Assembly: GCF_009811755.1 (NCBI RefSeq)
Contig: NZ_BLIV01000003.1
Span: forward strand, 558,001-622,000
DNA length: 64,000 nt
Direction of reading: 5' to 3'
DNA from: Roseobacter cerasinus
GTDB taxonomy: Bacteria > Pseudomonadota > Alphaproteobacteria > Rhodobacterales > Rhodobacteraceae
Shown: positions 45,883-53,435 of the stretch, one piece after another
How the letters are laid out: the number at the start of each line of letters is the position of its first letter
Numbering within the stretch: position 1 is the first letter of the stretch
The notes under the pieces: generated by a model
The model's input: the letters and a program-made list of their open reading frames with translations, nothing else
Databases searched by the model: none
Told to the model about the DNA's origin: nothing
Position numbers and translations under genes: made by a program

Positions 45883-47445
45883 CTAGAAATCCGTGGGCGC
45901 GCCGCCCTCGGCTTTGCGTCTGGCCACAAACTCCGCCAGCTCTTCGCGGATCGCCACATCCATCGGGGGCGCTTCAAAGCTGGCGACGATCTCCTTAAAC
46001 ATCAGATGCGCGCGCTCCGGCGTCCAGATGGCCCCCGCGGCCTCCCACCCCTCGTAGTTGCGCCAATCGCTGAGGAACGGCAGGTAGAAAGCCGTGGTAT
46101 AGCGTTCCTGCGTGTGATCCGTGCCAAAGAAATGTCCGGCATGGCCAACCGACCGGATCGCATCTAGGGCAATTTCATCGGGGCCTGTCGCACAGATCGC
46201 AGGGTCCATATACCGCTGGATTTGCTGCAGCACTTCGCAATCCATGATGAATTTCTCAGGGCTCGCGATCAGCCCGCCTTCGAGCCAACCTGCCGCGTGA
46301 TACACCATATGAGAGCCGGATTGCACCGCCGCCCAGAGGCTGTTTGACGTCTCCCACATCGCCTGCCCGTCCGGCACATTGGCGGCACAGACCCCGGATG
46401 AGCGCATCGGCAACCCGTAGAAGCGGCACAACTGCCCGGTCATCTGGGTGGCGCGCATATATTCGGGTGTGCCGAAGGCAGGAGCACCCGACTTCATGTC
46501 CACATTGGAGGTAAAGGTCCCGATCGCCACAGGGCAACCAGGGCGAATGAGCTGCGCCAGCACCACCGCACAGAGCGCTTCGGCCAGCGATTGCGCCACG
46601 GCCCCTGCCATGGTCACCGGCGCCATGGCTCCGGCCAGCGTGAACGGTGTCACCACCAGCCCCTGCCCCCGCCGCGCCAGTCGCATCCACCCGTCCAGCA
46701 TGGGATAGTCGTGTTTCAGCGGAGAGGTGGAATTGATGTTTGTGTACATGCGGGGGGTGGCATCGAAGTCGTCGTGAGACAGCCCGCCTGCGATCCGGAC
46801 CATCTCCATCACGTCTTCGACCCGCTCCTGACCGAGGCTGTAGGCATGCATGACCTTATCGGTGAGTGTGAGTTTGTCGAAGAGCACATCCAGATGCCGC
46901 ACGCTGGCGTGCACATCCACCGGCTCGACCGGATAGCCGCCAGCGAAGTGGATGCAGTTGAAGTATTGTGTCAGCTTCAGAAGGTTGCGGCACATCTCTC
47001 GGGTGCCGGGCACTTTGGACCCCCGCTGCATGTCCCAGTAGTTGGGCGGCGAGGAGACATTGCCAAACAGCAGGTGGCGTCCACCAACAGTGACCCTCCG
47101 GTCGGGGTTGCGTGGCGTCAGGGTGAACTGCGGCGGGGCCTTGCCGATCATCTCCATGACAAAGTCGCGGCCCATGCGAACAATCTCGCCCTCTATGCGA
47201 CACCCCGCCTTGCGCAGCACGTCAAGCGCTTCGGGGTTGAGGAAGGCCACGCCGATCTCCTCCAGGATGCGCATCGCGCCATCGTGGATCGCAGCGACAC
47301 CCTCAGGCGACAAAGGCTCGGTTGGATGATCGGTATTGACAGGCGGATTCCAGGGCATTTGCTCGATCACGGCGCTGCCGCGCCGATGCGCCGCCCCTGC
47401 CCGGCCGCCGCTGCGCGTTCTGCGTTTGGTCGTGGTCCCAGCCAT
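45883..47445 (-). CDS. Trimethylamine methyltransferase (MttB) superfamily protein, non-pyrrolysine type
   Basis: A 520-residue corrinoid-dependent methyltransferase homologue (COG5598). Typical stretches are LSPEGVAAIHDGAMRILEEI, GVAFLNPEALDVLRKAGC, then VTPFTLAGAMAPVTMAGAVA and IGTFTSNVDMKSGAPAFGTP. There is no in-frame TAG, so pyrrolysine is not used. Such members demethylate glycine betaine, carnitine or related quaternary amines where studied, and in marine bacteria their substrates are often unknown. The corrinoid partner protein is not in the window. GGAGAG precedes the ATG. Confidence 0.88.
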   Translation of the reverse strand: MAGTTTKRRTRSGGRAGAAHRRGSAVIEQMPWNPPVNTDHPTEPLSPEGVAAIHDGAMRILEEIGVAFLNPEALDVLRKAGCRIEGEIVRMGRDFVMEMIGKAPPQFTLTPRNPDRRVTVGGRHLLFGNVSSPPNYWDMQRGSKVPGTREMCRNLLKLTQYFNCIHFAGGYPVEPVDVHASVRHLDVLFDKLTLTDKVMHAYSLGQERVEDVMEMVRIAGGLSHDDFDATPRMYTNINSTSPLKHDYPMLDGWMRLARRGQGLVVTPFTLAGAMAPVTMAGAVAQSLAEALCAVVLAQLIRPGCPVAIGTFTSNVDMKSGAPAFGTPEYMRATQMTGQLCRFYGLPMRSSGVCAANVPDGQAMWETSNSLWAAVQSGSHMVYHAAGWLEGGLIASPEKFIMDCEVLQQIQRYMDPAICATGPDEIALDAIRSVGHAGHFFGTDHTQERYTTAFYLPFLSDWRNYEGWEAAGAIWTPERAHLMFKEIVASFEAPPMDVAIREELAEFVARRKAEGGAPTDF

Positions 47446-47565
47446 GGCCTTGCTCTCCTCGCAGGTGTGTGAGCACAGACTGCAAGGCGTCAGTTAGGCC
47501 AGCCGTCTTATTCGCGACGCATTCAGTCGTTTTCGGGCTGTGGTGGGTGGGGCCTGGATTGAAGC

Positions 47566-48267
47566 TCAGGTCAAGCTTTGCGCCTCAATCCAGGCCGGCA
47601 GGGCGGAGATGTCATCGAAGACAGCCTCCGCATAGGCGTCCAGTTCGGCCCGGCCCGCTACGCCAGTGAGCACCCCGACACACCGCATGCCCGCTGCCCG
47701 CCCTGCGATCAGGTCATGGGTGCTGTCCCCGACCATGACAAGCGCGGCGGGCGGGTGCCCCACCGCCGCGGCAAAGGCCAGAAGCTGCCCTGCATCGGGC
47801 TTGCCGCCATAGCCGCTGTCGAATCCCGCGATAAAGTCAAAGTAGTCTGTGACCCCGGCCTGATCGAGATGCGCGCGCGCGGGCGCCTCTGCGTCGTTGG
47901 TGGCCACGCCAAGACACAGCCCACGCCCACGCAGCTCCCCAAGCAACGGTGCCAACGGCACCGCAGGCACCTGCAAAGCCTCAGCTGCGGCGGTATTCAT
48001 GATGTCGATAAGATCACCCTCGGCGAGATCCGGCAGGTCAGGCAGGAGCGTTTTGGCGATCTGGTCGGGCGTGCCTGCCACAACCACACTTCCTGGCATG
48101 AACTGCCCGGCCGCGTAGTCAAAGCCGATGGCCGCAGCCAGCCGCGTCGCATGTGCGCTGTCGTCTGCAATCTGGTCCAGAAAACGTTTGCACCAGGCCT
48201 CCCAGGTCGCCGCGAAATCAAAAAGCGTGCCGTCCTTGTCGAAAAGCACACCGCTCACAGGCCTCAT
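47566..48267 (-). CDS. HAD-superfamily phosphatase (phosphoglycolate phosphatase-like)
   Basis: A 233-residue HAD hydrolase: motif I GVLFDKDGTLFDF (nucleophile and acid Asp), motif II GVATNDAEAP, lysine in YGGKPDAGQ, motif IV MVGDSTHDLIAG. The helical cap follows motif I. Phosphoglycolate or another small sugar phosphate is the likely substrate, by family only. The ATG at 48267 forms an ATGA overlap with the end of the DUF3572 gene; a TTG two codons earlier is the alternative. Confidence 0.88.
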   Translation of the reverse strand: MRPVSGVLFDKDGTLFDFAATWEAWCKRFLDQIADDSAHATRLAAAIGFDYAAGQFMPGSVVVAGTPDQIAKTLLPDLPDLAEGDLIDIMNTAAAEALQVPAVPLAPLLGELRGRGLCLGVATNDAEAPARAHLDQAGVTDYFDFIAGFDSGYGGKPDAGQLLAFAAAVGHPPAALVMVGDSTHDLIAGRAAGMRCVGVLTGVAGRAELDAYAEAVFDDISALPAWIEAQSLT

Positions 48268-48545
48268 GTCCAACTGACTTCTGCACCGCCCGGCAAGACT
48301 TGCCGGGCCTGCATCGGCGCGTCATATCCCACACCAATGGCATCACAGGCCCGAACCACCCAGGCGTCATCCATCATCAAAAAATCCAGCACGGAGCCAA
48401 GAAAAACCGGGTCCGTCGCCCCGGCCCGCAGATCAGATTCGCTGGCGCCGCTGGCACCTAGGAAAACCGGCAGCAACTCTTCCTCAGCAGCCAGCCAGCC
48501 CAAGACCTTGAGGCCAAGCACCTCGGCGGAGTCCCGCGTATACAT
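48264..48545 (-). CDS. DUF3572 domain protein
   Basis: A 93-residue protein of unknown function with the DUF3572 pattern: AEVLGLKVLGWLAAEEELLP, then FLGASGASESDLRAGATDPVF and a late LDFLMMDDAWVVRACDAIG. Three candidate starts (GTG, ATG, ATG) lie in a row; the last, at 48545, has the best spacing to AGG. It is translationally coupled to the HAD phosphatase and divergent from the PleD-like gene. Confidence 0.82.
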   Translation of the reverse strand: MYTRDSAEVLGLKVLGWLAAEEELLPVFLGASGASESDLRAGATDPVFLGSVLDFLMMDDAWVVRACDAIGVGYDAPMQARQVLPGGAEVSWT

Positions 48546-48647
48546 CATCACCTATCCGTGTTTTGCCCGTATCTCGAAACTCTTTGTTAACCAAATTCAG
48601 CGCAATGTCGACGGACCGAAAGCCACCTCTGAGAGGACCCGACTGGC

Positions 48648-50051
48648 GTGCAAGGAAAAATACTGATTGTGGATGCGATTTCGACAAATCGCATCGTATT
48701 GAAGGTAAAACTCGCCTCGGCTTTCTATGAGGTCATACAGGCATCGACAGCAGATGAGGCCTGCGTTGCAGCCCTGCGTCATGACCCCGATCTGATCATC
48801 TCAGCCATGGCTCTGCCCGATTGCGAAGCAGCTGAATTGTGCCGTCGGCTGCATCAGAATCCACAAACCCGCGCGATCCCCATGATGGTGGTTTGCACGC
48901 GGCCAAACGCCGAGACACGGCTGCGCGCGCTTGAGGCAGGCGTTCAGGATGTCATGCTCAAGCCGATCGACGATACACTCCTCCTGGCGCGGGTTCGCAG
49001 CCTGATCCGCGCCCACAACTCAGCAGCGGAATGGCAAATGCGAGATGACACCTCACGCGCCCTTGGCTTTGCCGAAGACACTCTGGATTTCGGGCCGCCG
49101 GGGCGTGCCGTGCTGGTTGGCACGCATGCGCACACGGCGCACAACTGGATTTCACTGCTGCGCCCCCAGCTGCGCACCAGCCTCAGCTTCACCTCACCCG
49201 AGACGGCGCTCAGGGATCTGTCGCCCGAGAAGGTGCCGGATGTCTTCATCCTGACCCTCTCTGACGAGGACAACAGCACAAGTGATGTGCTGCGTCTGCT
49301 GGCCGCCATCCGCGCCACCGCCATCACGCGGCACGCAGGCATTCTGGTGGTGCAGTCCCGGCCGGATCCGGGCCTGGGCGCCTATGCGCTCGACCTGGGC
49401 GCGGACGATCTGATGAGCGACGGGTTTGACGTCGCGGAATTGACCTTGCGGATCAAGGCGATGCTGCGCCGCAAGCGGGTGGGTGACCAGCTGCGCGCGA
49501 CGGTGCGCACGGGCCTCAAAGCTGCCGTGTCCGACCCGCTCACCGGGTTGCACAATCGTCGCTACGCGATGCCGCATCTGGCGCGCGTGGCCGAGCATTC
49601 TGCCGCAACCGGACGCAGCTTTGCCGTAATGGTCGCCGATCTGGACCACTTCAAACAGATCAACGATCTTTACGGCCATGCCTCGGGTGATGCAGTCCTG
49701 GTGGAAACCGCCAAGCGGCTGCGCGACAATCTGCGCGGCGTCGATCTGATCGCGCGAATCGGTGGCGAAGAATTTCTGATCGTGATGCCCGCCACCCCCT
49801 TGTCAGAGGCGCGAGTCGCCGCCAGCCGCCTGTGTCGCAAGATCGGCGGACGCGGCTTTGTCGTGCCGGGCGCGGACCAGCCGATCAAGGTGACTGTGTC
49901 CATTGGGGTGACCATCGGTGGGGTCCGAAAAGTGCATGAAGCGCCGTCGCCACAGGACGCAAATCTGCTCCTCGATGCTGCGGACAAAGCGCTTTACGCC
50001 GCAAAAATGCAGGGCCGTAATCAGGTCAACCTCAGCCGCCCCGCCGCCTGA
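48648..50051 (+). CDS. PleD-like diguanylate cyclase with two degenerate receiver domains
   Basis: A 467-residue protein with the layout receiver-receiver-GGDEF. Receiver 1 (about residues 1-120) keeps the lysine (VMLKPID) but has IISAMALPD where the phospho-acceptor Asp belongs, and VDA instead of VDD. Receiver 2 also lacks an obvious acceptor. The GGDEF domain is complete (DPLTGLHNRRY, ARIGGEEFLIVM) with an RxxD inhibitory site (RGVD). It should make cyclic di-GMP without classical phosphorylation. The start is GTG (MQGKILIVDA) with GAGAGGA upstream. Confidence 0.93.
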   Translation: MQGKILIVDAISTNRIVLKVKLASAFYEVIQASTADEACVAALRHDPDLIISAMALPDCEAAELCRRLHQNPQTRAIPMMVVCTRPNAETRLRALEAGVQDVMLKPIDDTLLLARVRSLIRAHNSAAEWQMRDDTSRALGFAEDTLDFGPPGRAVLVGTHAHTAHNWISLLRPQLRTSLSFTSPETALRDLSPEKVPDVFILTLSDEDNSTSDVLRLLAAIRATAITRHAGILVVQSRPDPGLGAYALDLGADDLMSDGFDVAELTLRIKAMLRRKRVGDQLRATVRTGLKAAVSDPLTGLHNRRYAMPHLARVAEHSAATGRSFAVMVADLDHFKQINDLYGHASGDAVLVETAKRLRDNLRGVDLIARIGGEEFLIVMPATPLSEARVAASRLCRKIGGRGFVVPGADQPIKVTVSIGVTIGGVRKVHEAPSPQDANLLLDAADKALYAAKMQGRNQVNLSRPAA

Positions 50052-50055
50052 TCTG

Positions 50056-50544
50056 TCATTTCCGGCCTTTGGGGCCGCGACGCAGCACCTCTTCGATGGC
50101 AGCCGCGTAGTCGACACGTTCCTTGGCCGGCATATCGGAGATCACATCGAGCCAGGCCGTTTGCGCTCTGCGCTGAACGATGATGCTCGCCTCGGCCTGA
50201 CGCCGTACAGCAACAGAAAGCGCTTCGAGATCAAGCTCCGGCCTCCGCAGAGCCATAAGTACGTCGTTATAGAGCGCGCGCCGGGCGACACGGTCCAGCG
50301 CCTCAGGGCTGGAGCGGACAGATCTTACGACCACGCGGCGATCCTGCCGCGGCAAAGCGATCATATAGGGCAGCCCGTATCCCCCCAAAGCCACGCCGTG
50401 AAGGCCCGCCAGCTTGCCCTCACCATGCCGCAACAGGGTGCCGCCGACCAATCCCAGAACCGCAAGGTTCAAACCAAGCGACACCCCAAGAATGATCTTG
50501 ATCCGTCGCGAGACCCGCGATTTTGTCATCTGGCTGTCCTGCAT
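50056..50544 (-). CDS. CpxP/Spy-like periplasmic metal-resistance protein
   Basis: A 162-residue protein with an N-terminal membrane anchor or signal (IKIILGVSLGLNLAVLGLVG) and a helical periplasmic part rich in Arg and Glu, ending RVDYAAAIEEVLRRGPK. The pattern fits the heavy-metal-resistance family (metal_resist, CpxP/Spy/CnrX). CnrX-type members sense metals and control an ECF sigma factor through an anti-sigma partner, which matches its position as last gene of the sigma module. GGAGGG precedes the ATG at 50544, inside the end of the gene upstream. Confidence 0.78.
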   Translation of the reverse strand: MQDSQMTKSRVSRRIKIILGVSLGLNLAVLGLVGGTLLRHGEGKLAGLHGVALGGYGLPYMIALPRQDRRVVVRSVRSSPEALDRVARRALYNDVLMALRRPELDLEALSVAVRRQAEASIIVQRRAQTAWLDVISDMPAKERVDYAAAIEEVLRRGPKGRK

Positions 50545-50547
50545 CTT

Positions 50548-50907
50548 CTACCCTCCGTCCAGATCCCAGCCGAAGCTGGTCAGTTCCGCACTGCTCGTCA
50601 GCAGCTCGACATTCTCATAGCCAAGAATGAGCGCCCCGGCGTCCGGCATGGCCTCCGGCGGGCTAAAGCCAAACCAGACACCAGCCAGTGTTGCGGCCAC
50701 CAGACCACCGACGCCTTGCCACCCGCCCATCAGCTCTGACACACAAACACCAAAGCCGGACCGGTCACGGACGGCAGGGCGCGCCGCCTCAGCGTCAGCC
50801 AGCACCCGCGTCATCAAATGCGCTGGTACGGGCGGCGGGGATGCGCGCGCTGCGTCCAGCGCCGCATCCACAGCCCGATCTTTGGCCATATCATCCGGTT
50901 CTTTCAT
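50548..50907 (-). CDS. Probable anti-sigma factor, single membrane helix
   Basis: A 119-residue protein overlapping the end of the ECF sigma gene. The N-terminal part is soluble (AVDAALDAARASPPPVPAHL, then MTRVLADAEAARP), followed by one hydrophobic stretch (GVGGLVAATLAGVWFGFSPP) and a short acidic tail. No family is recognised by sequence; the anti-sigma role is inferred from position and topology. Starts at 50913 and 50889 are also possible; the last has the clearest ribosome site. Confidence 0.65.
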   Translation of the reverse strand: MKEPDDMAKDRAVDAALDAARASPPPVPAHLMTRVLADAEAARPAVRDRSGFGVCVSELMGGWQGVGGLVAATLAGVWFGFSPPEAMPDAGALILGYENVELLTSSAELTSFGWDLDGG

Positions 50908-51478
50908 CCTCATACCCCAGTTCAGCCCGACGCCTGACCAGCAGATCCCGCAGCGCCCGTTTGCCCCGCGCGGTGAGACTTTCCACCGCGCGCAATCCAA
51001 TATCCATCACCTGCGCGATCTCCGGGTTGGACAGCCCCTCGATATGGCGCAGGACAACCGCTTGCCGCTGCCGGTCGGGCAACGCATCCAGCGCCTCTTG
51101 CAGCGCATCAAACCGCATCCGATCCTGCATGTGCTGCACAACGCCGGGCGCGGGGTCTTCCGGCTCGGCAATCTGATCCAGCCCCAATGGCCGCCGCTTG
51201 CGCAACCGATCCATGCAGAGATTGGCAGTCACGCGATAGAGCCATGTGCTGATCTGCGCCTGCCCCGGCCTCCAGTCCGGCGCCGTGCGCCACAATCTCA
51301 GCATCGCCTCCTGCGCGGCATCTTCCGCCTCCGTGGCGTCGCCCAAAAGCCGCATGGCATGACCATAAACGCGAGGCAGCAGGCGCGCTGTGAGATCACG
51401 CGCCGCAGCCCTGTCGCCCCGGACGTAACGGGCCAACAACACATCATCCGAAATGGCAGAATCGGCGTCCGGTGGCAT
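50891..51478 (-). CDS. ECF RNA polymerase sigma factor
   Basis: A 195-residue sigma-70 family protein. Region 2 lies at about residues 15-80 (DLTARLLPRVYGHAMRLLGD, DAAQEAMLRLWRTAPDWRPG) and region 4 at about 115-170 (LPDRQRQAVVLRHIEGLSNP, then EIAQVMDIGLRAVESLTARG). GGAAGAG before the ATG at 51478 sets the start. It overlaps the presumed anti-sigma gene and lies 74 bases after the EF-hand gene. Region 4 ends in a stretch of basic residues. It probably controls its own operon. Confidence 0.93.
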   Translation of the reverse strand: MPPDADSAISDDVLLARYVRGDRAAARDLTARLLPRVYGHAMRLLGDATEAEDAAQEAMLRLWRTAPDWRPGQAQISTWLYRVTANLCMDRLRKRRPLGLDQIAEPEDPAPGVVQHMQDRMRFDALQEALDALPDRQRQAVVLRHIEGLSNPEIAQVMDIGLRAVESLTARGKRALRDLLVRRRAELGYEDERTG

Positions 51479-51552
51479 AACTCTTCCAAGCATTCTCCAA
51501 AAGCGACAGCGCCGCAATCCGTAGGCGCAGCCGCTGATGTCTGACTGCAGTG

Positions 51553-51996
51553 TTACTCGGACTGGCCACCATCTCTGCCGCGCCCGCGCATTTTCTCGCG
51601 CGCCGCGTCAAATTCCGCCTCGCTGACGGTGCCATTGCCATCTGCATCCAGCCGGGCGAAGCGGCGTGCCGCACGCTCAGGCCGCTGCACCTCTTCCTCT
51701 GACAGCTGCCCATCGCTGTTGGCATCCATGCGCTTAAACATCCGCCCAGCTCGTTCCGCTGACGTCGCCTGAACCTCCTGCAAGCTCAACAAACCATCGC
51801 CATCTGTATCGGCGCGGGCAAACCGCTCAAGTGCGACGGCCTGCATTTCTTGCTGGGTGATCTGCCCATCGCCATTGCTGTCCAATGTTCTGAAATCCAC
51901 AGGTTCGCCCGCTCCGTCGCCCCGCGCAAAGGCTGAGCCGCTTGAGAGGGCGAAGGCTGTGGTTGTGATCAGTGCGAAAGATACCGTTCGTCTCAT
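51553..51996 (-). CDS. Secreted EF-hand calcium-binding protein
   Basis: A 147-residue protein. A signal peptide (MRRTVSFALITTTAFALSSG...AFA) is followed by four EF-hand loops: DSNGDGQITQQE, DTDGDGLLSLQE, DANSDGQLSEEE and DADGNGTVSEAE, all with intact Ca ligands. Periplasmic EF-hand proteins of this size are common in the group and of unsettled role (calcium buffering or sensing). AAAGGAG precedes the ATG. First gene of the EF-hand/sigma/anti-sigma/CpxP-like run. Confidence 0.9.
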   Translation of the reverse strand: MRRTVSFALITTTAFALSSGSAFARGDGAGEPVDFRTLDSNGDGQITQQEMQAVALERFARADTDGDGLLSLQEVQATSAERAGRMFKRMDANSDGQLSEEEVQRPERAARRFARLDADGNGTVSEAEFDAAREKMRGRGRDGGQSE

Positions 51997-52184
51997 GTCT
52001 TACTCCTTTGATTGGTCCGCAGGCCCGAAAGAGCCGCGCCGGACAGTTCCTTGCACGGGCACCAGCCGCGCTTCCGTCGCAAAAATTTTTGGCATATTTT
52101 CGCGACATCCCGCCGCAGCGACACCGGAGCGACTTTTAATTGCCGCAACAAAAGCGCATGAGGGGCCTGAGAAAGGAATCCGCA

Positions 52185-52604
52185 ATGTCTGACATGACGC
52201 AGGACGTCCCCGAGTTCGCTCACCAGCCAGCTGACACGGAGGAGCGCAATACGAAACGCGCCATGCTGCGCGGTTGGCGGCGGAAATGCCCGCAATGTGG
52301 CACTGGCCCGCTTCTCAAATCCTACTTGAAAGTGAACGACAGCTGCCCGGTTTGCCGTGAAGATCTGCATCATCATCGAGCAGACGATGGGCCAGCCTAC
52401 CTGACCATTCTCTTTGTCGGGCATCTGATGGCCCCGCTGTTGCATCTTGTCTTTGTGGCCTGGCGGCCTGATCCGCTCACTCTGTTCACGATTTTTGCGG
52501 TTGGCTGCGTCGCCCTGTCCCTCTATCTTTTGCCAAGACTGAAGGGGGCGATCGTGGGGTATCAATGGGCGCGAAAGATGGGCGGGTTTGCGACCAGGCA
52601 CTGA
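52185..52604 (+). CDS. DUF983 zinc-ribbon membrane protein
   Basis: A 139-residue protein. A zinc ribbon with two CxxC pairs (RKCPQCGTGPLL ... DSCPVCRED) is followed by two membrane helices (YLTILFVGHLMAPLLHLVF, LTLFTIFAVGCVALSLYLL). This is the DUF983 layout, found near cytochrome oxidase genes in other bacteria; no role is shown. AAAGGA precedes the ATG at 52185; the open frame 15 codons upstream is not used. It is followed 39 bases later by the NUDIX gene. Confidence 0.85.
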   Translation: MSDMTQDVPEFAHQPADTEERNTKRAMLRGWRRKCPQCGTGPLLKSYLKVNDSCPVCREDLHHHRADDGPAYLTILFVGHLMAPLLHLVFVAWRPDPLTLFTIFAVGCVALSLYLLPRLKGAIVGYQWARKMGGFATRH

Positions 52605-52643
52605 CCGGATCCCCCCCAGACCTTGGGCGAAGGATCACGCGTG

Positions 52644-53354
52644 ATGGCAGACGCTGCATCAGAGCAGGCATCAGAGATACGGGATGCCGCCACCGTCATC
52701 ATATTGCGGGACCGTGAAACAATCCCCCGTGTGTTGATGGGGCAACGCGGCGCCAAGGCGGCCTTCATGCCGAATAAATTCGTCTTTCCGGGTGGCGCAG
52801 TTGATACGGGCGACCACGCGGTGCCTTTGGCCTCTCCGCTGCCCACACCCTGTGCTGAGCGCCTGCGCGAGGAGACACCTACAGATTTAAGCCAGGCCCT
52901 GACGGCAGCTGCGATCCGCGAACTCTGGGAAGAAACCGGCCTTGTTCTGGGCACGCCCGGAGCTTGGCCGGGTACCATCCCACCCGACTGGACAGAGTTT
53001 GCCGAAACCGGCTACCAGCCGTCAGCTGCACCTCTGCAATTTGTGTTTCGCGCACTGACCCCTCCTGGCAGGCCCCGGAGGTTTGATGCACGGTTTTTCC
53101 TTGTCGAGGCGACGGATATCATGGGTGACCTGGATGATTTTTCCCGCGCAAGCGATGAATTGTCCCATTTGCAATGGGTCAAGCTTCGCGACGCCCGGAG
53201 CTTTGACATGCCGTTTATCACTGAGGTGGTTCTGTCAGAGATCGAAGCCCGGGCCGCAAACCGGGCACCCCCCGCAAGCGTGCCGTTCTTCAAGAACAAC
53301 GATGAAGAATCGCTCTTTCTCCGCTTGCGCGGGCTGTCAACAGGGGCGGCCTGA
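52644..53354 (+). CDS. NUDIX hydrolase with an insertion in the Nudix region
   Basis: A 236-residue protein of the alphaproteobacterial NUDIX branch. The sheet strand FVFPGGAVDTGD begins the box. The catalytic helix AAIRELWEETGLVLG follows only after an insertion of about 35 residues rather than directly. The RExxEE core is intact, so pyrophosphohydrolase activity is expected; the substrate (CoA, nucleotide or other diphosphate) is unknown. Its stop codon lies inside the large palindrome at 53342-53416. Confidence 0.88.
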   Translation: MADAASEQASEIRDAATVIILRDRETIPRVLMGQRGAKAAFMPNKFVFPGGAVDTGDHAVPLASPLPTPCAERLREETPTDLSQALTAAAIRELWEETGLVLGTPGAWPGTIPPDWTEFAETGYQPSAAPLQFVFRALTPPGRPRRFDARFFLVEATDIMGDLDDFSRASDELSHLQWVKLRDARSFDMPFITEVVLSEIEARAANRAPPASVPFFKNNDEESLFLRLRGLSTGAA

Positions 53355-53416
53355 AAGCCCGCCCCACCTGCCGGCAGAGCCGATTGCGACCAGCAGGTCA
53401 GGTGGGCTTTCAGGCC
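53342..53416. repeat. Large palindrome between convergent genes, containing dispersed repeat copy 2
   Basis: GGCCTGAAAGCCC (from 53348) pairs perfectly with GGGCTTTCAGGCC (to 53416), and ACCTGC with GCAGGT further in, giving a long imperfect stem. The left arm (53342-53372) is the second copy of the element at 38911-38940. Placement between convergent ends suggests a bidirectional transcript end. Confidence 0.7.
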
Positions 53417-53435
53417 ACCTTTGGTCCGCCCAGGG

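Noticed and set aside
45883-47445. Pyrrolysine codon in the MttB-family gene
   Set aside because: No in-frame TAG; the frame is continuous.
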